From: Vicinamibacteria bacterium | GTDB lineage: Bacteria > Acidobacteriota > Vicinamibacteria > Fen-336 > JAGNNV01 | Length of the DNA: 64,000 bases | Assembly (NCBI GenBank): GCA_019694155.1 | Contig: JAIBCN010000019.1 | Span: 1 to 64,000, forward strand | Reading direction: 5' to 3' | In this document: positions 6,433-15,132 of the stretch, one piece after another | Numbering within the stretch: the stretch's first letter is position 1 | Layout: every line of letters starts with the position of its first letter | Position numbers and translations under genes: made by a program | Notes under the pieces: model-generated | Database searches by the model: none | Told to the model about the DNA's origin: nothing | The model's input: only the letters and a program-made list of their open reading frames with translations

Positions 6433-9102
6433 GTGAATACTCAAGAATCGTCTTCCCGTTTCGCGCCATCGGCTCGCCTTGGGCCCTACGAGATCGTGGG
6501 CCCCGTGGGCAAGGGGGGCATGGGCGAGGTCTATCGCGCGAAGGACACCCGCCTCGAACGCGAGGTCGCGATCAAGATCCTGCCGCCGGGCCTCGGCAAC
6601 GACGAGCAGTTCCGCGCGCGCTTCGAGCGAGAGGCGAAGAGCGTCTCCGCTCTGAATCATCCCCATATCTGCACGCTGCACGACGTCGGGCAGGAGACGG
6701 TCAAAGGCGAGACCCTGCACTACATCGTGCTCGAGATGATCGAAGGCGAGTCTCTCGCCGCCCGGATCGCGCGCGCTCCCCTTTCGCTCGAGGAAGTGCT
6801 CCTCTACGGCAAGCAGATCGCGTCCGCCCTCGATGCCGCGCACAAGCGCGGGATCATCCATCGCGACCTCAAGCCTGGGAACGTGATGATCACGAAGGCC
6901 GGGGCGAAGCTTCTGGACTTCGGCCTCGCCAAGTCCGGCGACCGGGGCGTGGTGCAGGGCGTCACCGCCATCGAGACCTACGACACCATCGACAAGCCGC
7001 TCACCGAGCAGGGCACGATCATGGGGACCTTCCAGTACATGTCCCCCGAGCAACTCGAGGGCGCTCCCGCGGATTCGCGCACCGACATCTTCGCCCTCGG
7101 CGCCGTGCTCTACGAGATGGCCACGGGCAAGAAGGCGTTCGAGGGGAAGAACCGGACCAGCCTCATCGCCGCCATCGTGTCCTCGCAGCCCGCACCCATC
7201 TCCGCAGTGCAGGGGATGAGCCCGCCCGCGCTCGACCATGTGGTGCGGAAGTGCATCGAGAAGGACCCAGACGACCGCTGGCAGAGCGCTCGAGACGTGG
7301 CCGCAGAACTGCAGTGGATCGCGGAAGGCGGATCGCGCGCGGGCATCCCGGTCGCGGTGTCGTCGCGGCGAAGGCATCGCGAGAACGCGGCGTGGCTGAC
7401 CGCCGCGCTCCTAGGCGTGCTGGCCATAGGCTTCGCGATCGCGTGGATGAGGAGAGCGCCCGCCCCTCTGCCCGTGGTCCGGTTCATGATCCCCAATCCC
7501 GAAAACATCACGGGAATCGGCTCGCCGGTGGTGTCGCCCGACGGCCGGACGGTGGCCTTCCACGCCGCGAATGCGAACGGCGTCACCATGATCTGGATCC
7601 GGCAGATGGACGCGCTCGAGCCGCGTTCCCTCCCCGGCACCGAAGGAGGCCAGCGGCCCTTCTGGTCGCCCGACAGCAAGTGGATCGCCTTCACCGGCGG
7701 GGGCAAGCTGCGCAAGGTCGCGATCTCGGGCGGACCGCCCCAGACTATCTGCGACACCCAGACCGGCTCCGACGGATCGTGGAGCAAGGACGGCGTGATC
7801 CTCTTCGACGGGCAGGACAACGACCCGGTCTGGCGTGTGGATGCCGGCGGGGGCGTTCCCAAGATCGAGATCCCGCAGACCAAGGAGTCGGGAGTGGTGG
7901 GCTGGCCCGCCTTCCTCCCCGACGGCCGGCACTACCTCTACATGAGCAGTCTGACCGCCGACAGCCCGACCCTGATGGTCCGCTCGCTCGACAAGGCGGA
8001 CGCGACGCCCCTCTTCAAGACCACCTCCCGCGTGGCCTACGCTCCCCCCGGCTACCTCCTCTACATCCGTGACAACACCCTCGTGGCCCAGGCCTTCGAT
8101 GCTTCGGCCATGAAGACCACGGGCGACCCCTTCCCCATCGGCGAAGGCCTCGGCATCGACAACGTGGGCGGCGCGTCGTTCTCGCTGTCGGAGAACGGCG
8201 TCCTCGCGTTCCGGGCAGGCGAGCGGGGCGGCCAGCGCATGCTCTGGTTCGACCGGAACGGGCGCGAGTCCATGGCCCTTACCGAAATACAGGAGTACGG
8301 GGACACCGCCTTCTCCCCTGACGGCAAGCGCATCGCCTACGACCTCACGGGGACGGCCGGCAATACGGACATCTGGATCCGCGACCTGACCCGGGGCGTG
8401 AACTCGCGCTTCACCTTCGACAAGGAACGCGAGTTCTGCCCGGTGTGGTCGCCGGACGGCCGGAGGATCGTCTACAGCCGCGCCAACAAGGCGGCCTGGG
8501 ATCTCTACGTCAAGGATGCGTCGGGCACCGGCGAACCGGAGCTCCTGCTCGAAAGCCAGGAGAACAAGTTCGTCACCGACTGGACGAAGGACGGCAGGTA
8601 CATCATCTACGCGAATGCGGGCAAGGAGGCCGGGTGGGACATGTACGCTCTGCCCATGACCGGAGAGAAGAAGCCCATCCCCCTGGTCAAGACACGCTTC
8701 CAGGAGCACGGCGGCGTGGTTTCGCCCGACGGGCGCTATCTCGTCTACCGCTCAAACGAGTCCGGGCAGAACGAGGTCTACGTGCAGGAGTTCCCGGAGG
8801 CGAGGAGCAAGTTCCAGGTCTCGACCAATGGGGGGGTCGATCCCTTCTGGCGCGGAGACGGGCGCGAGATCTTCTACCGCACCCGCGACCGCAAGATCAT
8901 GGCCGTGCCCGTCCAACCGGGCCCCGCCTTCGCGACCGGCACCCCGGTTCCGCTCTTCGAGGCCACCTTCGCCGCAGTCAACGCCCGCGGCCTCTACCGG
9001 CCGGCCGCGGACGGCCAGCGCTTCCTCGTCATCTCGCCGATTGGACGGGAAGCCCTGCCCCCCGCCACCATCGTGATGAACTGGTCCGCAGCGCCGCGAT
9101 AA
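6433..9102 (+). CDS. Membrane Ser/Thr protein kinase with TolB-like propeller
   Basis: 889 residues from a GTG with GAGG upstream. A complete Hanks kinase occupies about 18-295: glycine loop GKGGMGEV (27-34), ATP lysine 48, HRDLKPGN with catalytic Asp145, and DFG at 162-164. A single membrane helix (about 319-338) is followed by some 550 residues of WD40/PD40-like blades with SPDG and SPDSKWI repeats. The topology implies a cytoplasmic kinase and a periplasmic propeller, perhaps binding a ligand or a wall component. This architecture is frequent in Acidobacteriota. A second protein of the same type lies at 27220-29916. Targets are unknown. Confidence 0.93.
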   Translation: MNTQESSSRFAPSARLGPYEIVGPVGKGGMGEVYRAKDTRLEREVAIKILPPGLGNDEQFRARFEREAKSVSALNHPHICTLHDVGQETVKGETLHYIVLEMIEGESLAARIARAPLSLEEVLLYGKQIASALDAAHKRGIIHRDLKPGNVMITKAGAKLLDFGLAKSGDRGVVQGVTAIETYDTIDKPLTEQGTIMGTFQYMSPEQLEGAPADSRTDIFALGAVLYEMATGKKAFEGKNRTSLIAAIVSSQPAPISAVQGMSPPALDHVVRKCIEKDPDDRWQSARDVAAELQWIAEGGSRAGIPVAVSSRRRHRENAAWLTAALLGVLAIGFAIAWMRRAPAPLPVVRFMIPNPENITGIGSPVVSPDGRTVAFHAANANGVTMIWIRQMDALEPRSLPGTEGGQRPFWSPDSKWIAFTGGGKLRKVAISGGPPQTICDTQTGSDGSWSKDGVILFDGQDNDPVWRVDAGGGVPKIEIPQTKESGVVGWPAFLPDGRHYLYMSSLTADSPTLMVRSLDKADATPLFKTTSRVAYAPPGYLLYIRDNTLVAQAFDASAMKTTGDPFPIGEGLGIDNVGGASFSLSENGVLAFRAGERGGQRMLWFDRNGRESMALTEIQEYGDTAFSPDGKRIAYDLTGTAGNTDIWIRDLTRGVNSRFTFDKEREFCPVWSPDGRRIVYSRANKAAWDLYVKDASGTGEPELLLESQENKFVTDWTKDGRYIIYANAGKEAGWDMYALPMTGEKKPIPLVKTRFQEHGGVVSPDGRYLVYRSNESGQNEVYVQEFPEARSKFQVSTNGGVDPFWRGDGREIFYRTRDRKIMAVPVQPGPAFATGTPVPLFEATFAAVNARGLYRPAADGQRFLVISPIGREALPPATIVMNWSAAPR

Positions 9103-9139
9103 CCCACTACCAGGCTAACGCTTCGAAAGTCGACCGGCG

Positions 9140-9327
9140 CGTCATTGCGAGGAGCCACTCGAAACATACCGCGACGAAGCAACCTCCGCCCACAGCTATC
9201 GTCACACTGGTCCAGCGGGCCGGTAGTGGCTCGAGGGGGTTGCTTCGTGGCCCGAGGCCAGGCTTCGCGCTGGCCCTGGCCAGCGCTCGCGCTCGCTTCC
9301 TAGCCGGAATGGCTCCTCGCAATGACG
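9140..9327. repeat. MITE-like palindromic element, 188 bp
   Basis: The ends are perfect 18-bp inverted repeats: CGTCATTGCGAGGAGCCA at 9140-9157 and its exact complement at 9310-9327. Nested inside are two more perfect pairs: ACGAAGCAACC (9174-9184) with 9238-9248, and GAGCCACT (9152-9159) with 9225-9232. There is no coding frame. From memory, CATTGCGAGGAGC...ACGAAGCAA is a wording of dispersed palindromic repeats found in many bacteria. No target duplication is obvious at the ends. It fills most of the 323-bp gap between the kinase and the M14 peptidase; nothing else is seen in that gap except the promoter box at 9412. Confidence 0.75.
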
Positions 9328-9411
9328 TAGTGCAGTGTCGGACGGACAAGCGCCAACCTGGTCGTGGGTGCCGCTCTTTGGGGTCGAGGTGCGGGGTTCC
9401 GAATGCCGTAC

Positions 9412-9417
9412 TACACT
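9412..9417 (+). promoter_or_regulatory. TANNNT box (TACACT) placed for leaderless transcription
   Basis: TACACT ends 8 nt before the ATG of the M14 peptidase, and no ribosome-binding site is present, so transcription would start at or next to the start codon. Confidence 0.4.
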
Positions 9418-9425
9418 CCCCGGCC

Positions 9426-12071
9426 ATGCGAAAGGCCATGAGTCATATCCTGGCGGCGGCGGCCGCTCTCCTCTTCCTTCTGAGCGGGCCCAGGGCATCG
9501 GCCCAGAGTTCATCGAAGGTCCCCACCCCTGAGTCGATCCTCGGCCACCGTCCCGGCGACGACTTCTACCTCGCGAGCTACGACGAATCGCGCGCGTACT
9601 TCCAGAAGCTCGCGGAGGCCTCGGACCGCGTTCGACTGATCAAGGTCGGCAAGACCAGCCGCGGCATCGACTGGGAGATCGCGATCATCTCGGCGCCCGA
9701 GAACCTCGCGAAGCTGGACCGCTACAAGGAGATCTCCCAGAGACTGGCGGACGGCCGGGGGCTCGACGATGCCGCGGCAAGGTCCCTCGCCCGCGAAGGC
9801 AAGGCCATCGTCCATCTCGATGGCGGGCTCCACTCCACCGAAGTCGCGGGCGCGCAGCATTCGATTCTTCTCGCGCATCGCCTGGCCTCGGCGCAAGGCG
9901 ACCCCGAGGTCGACGCCATCCTGAAGAACGTCATCGTGATGCTGTGGCCGACCCTGAATCCCGACGGCCAGAACGAGGTCACGGCCTGGTACCGGAAGAA
10001 CGTGGGCACGGTCTACGAGGTCTCTCCCCTGCCCGACCTGTACCAGGAATACGTCGGCCACGACAACAACCGCGACGGCTACATGAACAACATGGTCGAG
10101 TCGCAGGCGGTGACCCGCGCCGAACTCGAGTGGGCGCCGGTGATCTTCTATTGCCACCACCAGACCGCGCCCTTCCCCGCGCGGATCTTCATTCCGCCCT
10201 TCGTCGAACCGATCTCCAGCAACATCCATCCCCTGATGGGCCGCTGGCTCAACGTCCTCGGGATGAACATCGCGGCCTATCTCGACGGCCACGGCATGCC
10301 CGGGTCGATCCACCGCGTCGGCTTCGACAACTGGTACCCAGGGTTCCTCGACTACACCCACATCTTCCGGAACAGCATCTCCTTCTTCACCGAGACCGCG
10401 CTCTATCGCTACGCGACGCCGCGTTTCTACTCGGTGGACGAGTTCCCCGCCGACCAGAAGAACCTGAACGCGGGCGTCATGTATTCGAGCCCGTGGAAGG
10501 GCGGCTGGTGGCGCCTGCGCGACGCCGTGGACTACATGGAGGGCGCGTCGATGGCCGTGCTCGACACGGCGGCGAAGTTCCGCGAGGACCTGCTCTTCAA
10601 CCGCTACCAGGCGGCCCGCGACAACGTGAAGCAGTTCACGAGCGCACCGCCCTATGCCTACGTGATCCCGGCAAGGCAGCGCGATCTCGGCGAGGCCGCG
10701 ACCCTCGTCGAGAAGCTGATGGTGAACGGCATCGAGGTCCACAAGGCCACGAAGCCCTTCCACGCGAACGGCGTCGAGCATCCCGAGGGTAGCTTCGTCG
10801 TCCTCATGGACCAGCCCTTCTCGCCTCTGGTGAAGGAGCTGCTGGAGACGCAGAAGTACCCGGAGCTGCGCGAGTCGCCGAACGGCCCGCCTCTCCGGCC
10901 CTACGACGTCACCGGCTGGACACTGTCCCTCCAGATGGGCGTGCGCGTGGCCCCCGTGCTGCAGCCGGTGAGTCCGGCGGAGCGCGCGAATCTGAGCCGC
11001 GTGGCGAAGTTCGAGCGGCCCGCGGGCCGCGTCGATGGCGCCGGAGTTTCGTACGTGCTGAGCCATCGTCCCAACGCGTCCTTCACCGCCATCAACGCCC
11101 TCTTCGCCGCGGGCGCGCAGGTCGCCTTCGCGCCTTCGGAGATGGAAACCGCGGAAGGTCGAGAAACCGGCGCGATCGTCGCATCCGGAATCTCGCGGGA
11201 CGCGGTGGAGAAGATCGCACGGGAGACGTCCCTGTCCGTGAAGGCGGTCGCGGCGCCCGCGGGTCTCGTGAACGTCAAGAAGGCGCGCGTCGGTCTGTAT
11301 CGCTCCTGGACCGCGAACATCGACGAGGGCTGGACCCGCTGGATCCTCGAGAACTACGGCTTCGCTCCGGTGACGCTGCGCAACGATGGCATCCAGGCCG
11401 GCAATCTGCGGGAGCGCTTCGACGCCATCATCCTTCCCGACTCTTCGGCGAGGTCGATCCGCGACGGCTTCGGCCCGGGCATCGTCCCCGGCGAATACAG
11501 CGGCGGTCTCGGCTCTCAAGGCGCCACCGCGCTGCGGGAGTTCGTCCAGGCGGGCGGCGTGCTCATCACCTTCAACAACGCCTCGCTCTACGCGATCGAG
11601 GACCTCGGCCTCCCCGTGAAGAACGTGCTCGCCGGCCTCAAGCCCGAGGAGTTCTACTGTTCGGGCTCGCTGCTTCGCGTCGAGATCGCGGATGAGAGCC
11701 ATTCCGCGGTGTGGGGCCTGCCCCGCGAGCCCGTGGTGATGTTCGAGAACGGCCCCGCGCTGGAGCCGGGCGAAGGGTTCGTGGGACGCGTCCTCGCCTC
11801 CTATCCGAAGACCCAGTCACCTCTGATGAGCGGGTACCTCCTTCACGGGGAGAAGCTCCAGGGCAAGGCGGCGGCGATCGAGGTTCAACTCGGCCGGGGC
11901 CGCGTGTACCTCCTCGCCTTCCGGCCGCAATGGCGCGGGCAGTCGCACGGCACCTACAAGTTCTTCATGAACGCGATCTACGAGAGCCAGGGACTATCGA
12001 AGCCCTCGGGCTCCAGGCCCGCGGAGCCGCGCCCCGCCGCCGCCGCGCCCGCGGCGAAGCCGGCGAACTAG
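9426..12071 (+). CDS. Secreted M14 family zinc carboxypeptidase-like protein
   Basis: 881 residues. The signal peptide is about 1-26 (RKAMSH, hydrophobic core, ASA cleavage). The M14 zinc site is visible as H136-S-T-E139, with the second zinc His in the HH pair at 244/245, HDNNRDGY (213-219, substrate carboxylate binding region) and a candidate catalytic Glu323 in FFTETALY. The peptidase domain covers about 45-420; the remaining 450 residues hold no motif I can name and end in a low-complexity Ala/Pro tail. The ATG at 9426 was chosen because it starts the signal peptide. Its stop overlaps the stop of the convergent MFS gene by 4 nt. It probably degrades peptides or wall fragments outside the cytoplasm. 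Confidence 0.88.
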   Translation: MRKAMSHILAAAAALLFLLSGPRASAQSSSKVPTPESILGHRPGDDFYLASYDESRAYFQKLAEASDRVRLIKVGKTSRGIDWEIAIISAPENLAKLDRYKEISQRLADGRGLDDAAARSLAREGKAIVHLDGGLHSTEVAGAQHSILLAHRLASAQGDPEVDAILKNVIVMLWPTLNPDGQNEVTAWYRKNVGTVYEVSPLPDLYQEYVGHDNNRDGYMNNMVESQAVTRAELEWAPVIFYCHHQTAPFPARIFIPPFVEPISSNIHPLMGRWLNVLGMNIAAYLDGHGMPGSIHRVGFDNWYPGFLDYTHIFRNSISFFTETALYRYATPRFYSVDEFPADQKNLNAGVMYSSPWKGGWWRLRDAVDYMEGASMAVLDTAAKFREDLLFNRYQAARDNVKQFTSAPPYAYVIPARQRDLGEAATLVEKLMVNGIEVHKATKPFHANGVEHPEGSFVVLMDQPFSPLVKELLETQKYPELRESPNGPPLRPYDVTGWTLSLQMGVRVAPVLQPVSPAERANLSRVAKFERPAGRVDGAGVSYVLSHRPNASFTAINALFAAGAQVAFAPSEMETAEGRETGAIVASGISRDAVEKIARETSLSVKAVAAPAGLVNVKKARVGLYRSWTANIDEGWTRWILENYGFAPVTLRNDGIQAGNLRERFDAIILPDSSARSIRDGFGPGIVPGEYSGGLGSQGATALREFVQAGGVLITFNNASLYAIEDLGLPVKNVLAGLKPEEFYCSGSLLRVEIADESHSAVWGLPREPVVMFENGPALEPGEGFVGRVLASYPKTQSPLMSGYLLHGEKLQGKAAAIEVQLGRGRVYLLAFRPQWRGQSHGTYKFFMNAIYESQGLSKPSGSRPAEPRPAAAAPAAKPAN

Positions 12072-13411
12072 TTCGCGCGCGAGCTCCGGGGCGTGAGAAG
12101 CACGAGGAGACCCGCGCCCAGCATGGCGCCCGAGAGCACGTAGAGTCCCGCGGCGTATCCGCCCGTCCAGTCCTTGAGCCAGCCGACCGCGTACGGCCCG
12201 AGGTAGCCGCCCAGGTTTCCCACGGAGTTGATCAACGCGATCCCGCCCGCCGCGGCGGTGCCCGACAGCATGACCGTGGGCAGCGTCCAGAACACGGGCA
12301 GCGACGCGTAGATCCCCACCGCGCCGCAGGTGAGTGCGGCGAGACTCACATAGGGACTGCTCGCGGTGGCGCTCCCGAGGAATCCCGCGGCTCCAAGGCA
12401 GGCGGGGACCGAGACGTGCCAGATCCTCTCGCCGGTCAGGTCGGAATGACGTCCCCACAGGACCATCGCGGCCGCGGCCACGAGATAGGGAATGGCGGAG
12501 ATGAGGCCCACCTGCACATTGGTCAGCTGCCCGAGCGACTTGATGATCTGCGGAGCCCAGAATCCGAACCCGTAGAGTCCGAGCACGAGGCCGAAGTAGA
12601 TGGCCGCGAAGAGCCAGACCCGCACGCTGAGGAGACCGTCCATGAGGCGGGTGGGCGCGGGCTCGTCGCGGGCCACCAGGGCTTCGAGACACTGCCTCTC
12701 ACTCGCGTTCAGCCACGGCGCCGAGGCCGGCCGGTCGGGCAGCGCCTTCAGCACCACGAGGCCGAGGGCCACCGCGGGCAGACCTTCGACCAGGAACATG
12801 GTCTGCCATCCCGCGAGGCCGAACAGGGATGTCCCCATGAGCATGGTGGAGACGGGCCCGCCGATGGCGCTCGCCACCGGCACCGCCAGCATGAAGGCGC
12901 CGATGATCCGGCCGCGCTCGGGCCCGGGGAACCAGTAGGTCAGGTACAGGATCATCCCGGGGAAGAAACCGGCCTCCGCCACTCCGAGAAGGAAGCGGCC
13001 GATGAGAAAGGTCGTCGGTCCCTGGACCCAGGCCATCCCCATGGCCACGAGACCCCAGGTCACGAGGATGCGCGCGATCCAGGCCCGCGCACCGACCTTG
13101 TGCAGGATGAGGTTGCTCGGCACTTCGAAGAGGAAGTAGCCGATGAAGAAGATGCCCGCGCCGAGGCCGAAGGCGCTCGCGGAGAGCCCGATGTCCGCGT
13201 TCATGGTGAGCGCGGCGTAGCTCACGTTGACGCGATCGAGGAAAGAGACCACGTAGAGAATCCCCATCAGGGGAATGAGCCGGCGCGCCGTCTTACCGAG
13301 CACCGCCTGTTCCTCGCGGCTGAGTGAGACGCCTGGCGTGCGAGCCCCATAAGTCATCGAGGCTCGTTCCCCGGTTCCTCCGCCTGCCGATCGGTCATCC
13401 GTTTCGAACAA
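12068..13411 (-). CDS. MFS transporter, anion:cation symporter (ACS) type
   Basis: About 447 residues with 12 predicted membrane helices. ACS-family signatures are present: DRVNVSYA after helix 1, YFLFEVPSNLIL in helix 2, and GVAEAGFFPGMI with YWFP-x-ER around helices 4-5. Members take up organic anions such as tartrate, galactonate, hexuronates or phthalate with protons. The substrate cannot be told from sequence. A TTG at 13411 is preceded by GAGGGGAGA; an ATG at 13357 is the alternative start. The gene diverges from the FAD oxidoreductase at 13480 and converges on the M14 gene, with the two stops sharing the palindrome CGAACTAGTTCG. Confidence 0.88.
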   Translation of the reverse strand: MFETDDRSAGGGTGERASMTYGARTPGVSLSREEQAVLGKTARRLIPLMGILYVVSFLDRVNVSYAALTMNADIGLSASAFGLGAGIFFIGYFLFEVPSNLILHKVGARAWIARILVTWGLVAMGMAWVQGPTTFLIGRFLLGVAEAGFFPGMILYLTYWFPGPERGRIIGAFMLAVPVASAIGGPVSTMLMGTSLFGLAGWQTMFLVEGLPAVALGLVVLKALPDRPASAPWLNASERQCLEALVARDEPAPTRLMDGLLSVRVWLFAAIYFGLVLGLYGFGFWAPQIIKSLGQLTNVQVGLISAIPYLVAAAAMVLWGRHSDLTGERIWHVSVPACLGAAGFLGSATASSPYVSLAALTCGAVGIYASLPVFWTLPTVMLSGTAAAGGIALINSVGNLGGYLGPYAVGWLKDWTGGYAAGLYVLSGAMLGAGLLVLLTPRSSRAN

Positions 13412-13479
13412 TCTCCCCTCGTTGGAGCGTGCACCCTACAGGATCCCCCGACCGATCTCCTAGACTGCCCGGGCAAGCC

Positions 13480-15132
13480 ATGCCTCTTCCGCCCAAATCC
13501 CCCAGCACCGGCGCACTCGATTCCGAGGCGAAGAACCGGCAGGACCGGCTCCACGCCTCGAACCCACGCTATGACACGCTCATCGTCGGAACGGGCATGG
13601 CCGCCCTCACCGTGGGCGCGCTTCTCGCGGACGCGGGCGAACGCGTCTGCATGCTGGAGGCCCACGACATTCCCGGCGGCTACGTCCACACCTTCCGCTA
13701 CGGCGATTTCGCCTTCTGCGCCCAGATCCATTACATCTGGGGCTGCGGCAAGGGGGATCGGGTCTGGCGGTTTCTGGAGAAGCTCGGCCTCCACGAAGAC
13801 ATCGCCTTCGAGCCCCTCGACCCGGACGGCTACGACCACGTCATCCTGCCCGATGGGAAGCGCGTGGCCATTCCCTGCGGCTACGACCGGCTGGCCGCGA
13901 ACATCGAGGCCGCCTACCCCGGCCAGGGCGCGCGCGTCCGCGAATTCACGGACATCCTCGATCGGCTGACCGCGGAGGTGGCGCAGCTTCCCGAGCGCAT
14001 CCGCTGGTGGCAGGCCCCCGTTACGGGCTGGCGCTTCCTCACCCTCATCCGCTACATGGGCAAGACGCTCCAGCAGGTGTTCGACGAGTGCGGCCTGAGC
14101 CGTGAAGCCCAGGCGGTCCTCATCGCGAATGCGGGCAATTTCATGTGCCCGCCCAAGGATCTCTCGATCCTCGCCTACAACGGCCTGTTCTCCGGCTACA
14201 ACCGCGGCGCCTACTATCCCCGCAGGCACTTCAAGCACCTGGTCGGCCGCCTGGTGGAGTTCATCACGTCGCACGAGGGGTGCCACGTGTACTACGAGCA
14301 GGAGGTGACCTCTTTCGCCGCGAAGGGAGACCGGATCGAGTCCGTGCAGACGAGGGACGGCAAGGTCTTTTCGGCGCCCACCATCATCTGCAACGCCGAC
14401 CCTCAGAAGATGGCGGGAGTGATCGGCCTCGAGAGGTTCCCGAAGGCGGCCAGGAAGCCGCTCCAGTACGAGTACTCACAGACGGCGCTCACTGTCTACC
14501 TCGGGCTCAAGGGGATCGACCTGAGGGAACATGGCTTCGGCCGGCACAACACCTGGCATCTCGAACAGTGGGACATGAACGAAACGTGGGCTCAGGAAAT
14601 GCGGCAGGACTGGAGCCGGCCCTGGGTCTTCATGGCCACGCCGTCACTGCACACCGACGAACCCGGCACTTGTCCGCCCGGCGGTCAGATCCTCGAACTC
14701 GCCACCACCGCGAACTACGACCACTTCCGGGAGCTGCGAAACCGGGACATCCGTGCCTATCGGCGGGAGAAGAAGCAGGTCGAGGAAAGGCTCCTCGACA
14801 TCGTGGAGCGCCACCATGTGCCCGGACTGCGGAAGCACATCGTTCTCCATCTTTCGGGATCACCCACCACCAACGAGGACTTCTGCTGGGCGCCTCGCGG
14901 CCACGCCTACGGCCAGCACCTTACTCCGGGAAACATGGGCCTCGGCCGCCTCAAGGCGCCCACGCCCTGGAAGAACTTCCACTGGTGCAATGCGGCGAGC
15001 GGATACCCGGGCGTGAACGGCACCATCGGCACGGGAATGGAGCTCTACATGCGCCTCACCGGCGATCGCTTCTGGAATCCCCGCGACGTCCCGGACACCG
15101 CCACCCTGCACCGGCAGCTTCTGGCGGGCTAA
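13480..15132 (+). CDS. FAD-dependent oxidoreductase, CrtI / retinol-saturase type
   Basis: 550 residues from the ATG at 13480. A dinucleotide-binding motif VGTGMAALTVGALLADAGE (about 33-51) is followed by LEAHDIPGGY, which matches the phytoene desaturase/RetSat group better than simple amine oxidases. The C-terminal FAD contact may be the segment GYPGVNGTIGTG near 510. Family members desaturate or saturate polyene lipids. It ends in a 4-nt overlap (CTAA) with the stop of a second FAD enzyme coming from the other strand. A TAGACT box lies 13 nt before the ATG. The substrate is unknown and no other carotenoid gene is present. Confidence 0.8.
   Translation: MPLPPKSPSTGALDSEAKNRQDRLHASNPRYDTLIVGTGMAALTVGALLADAGERVCMLEAHDIPGGYVHTFRYGDFAFCAQIHYIWGCGKGDRVWRFLEKLGLHEDIAFEPLDPDGYDHVILPDGKRVAIPCGYDRLAANIEAAYPGQGARVREFTDILDRLTAEVAQLPERIRWWQAPVTGWRFLTLIRYMGKTLQQVFDECGLSREAQAVLIANAGNFMCPPKDLSILAYNGLFSGYNRGAYYPRRHFKHLVGRLVEFITSHEGCHVYYEQEVTSFAAKGDRIESVQTRDGKVFSAPTIICNADPQKMAGVIGLERFPKAARKPLQYEYSQTALTVYLGLKGIDLREHGFGRHNTWHLEQWDMNETWAQEMRQDWSRPWVFMATPSLHTDEPGTCPPGGQILELATTANYDHFRELRNRDIRAYRREKKQVEERLLDIVERHHVPGLRKHIVLHLSGSPTTNEDFCWAPRGHAYGQHLTPGNMGLGRLKAPTPWKNFHWCNAASGYPGVNGTIGTGMELYMRLTGDRFWNPRDVPDTATLHRQLLAG

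Noticed and set aside
8445-9425. In-frame extension upstream of the M14 peptidase
   Set aside because: It overlaps the propeller kinase in another frame and crosses the palindromic element; the signal peptide begins at 9426.
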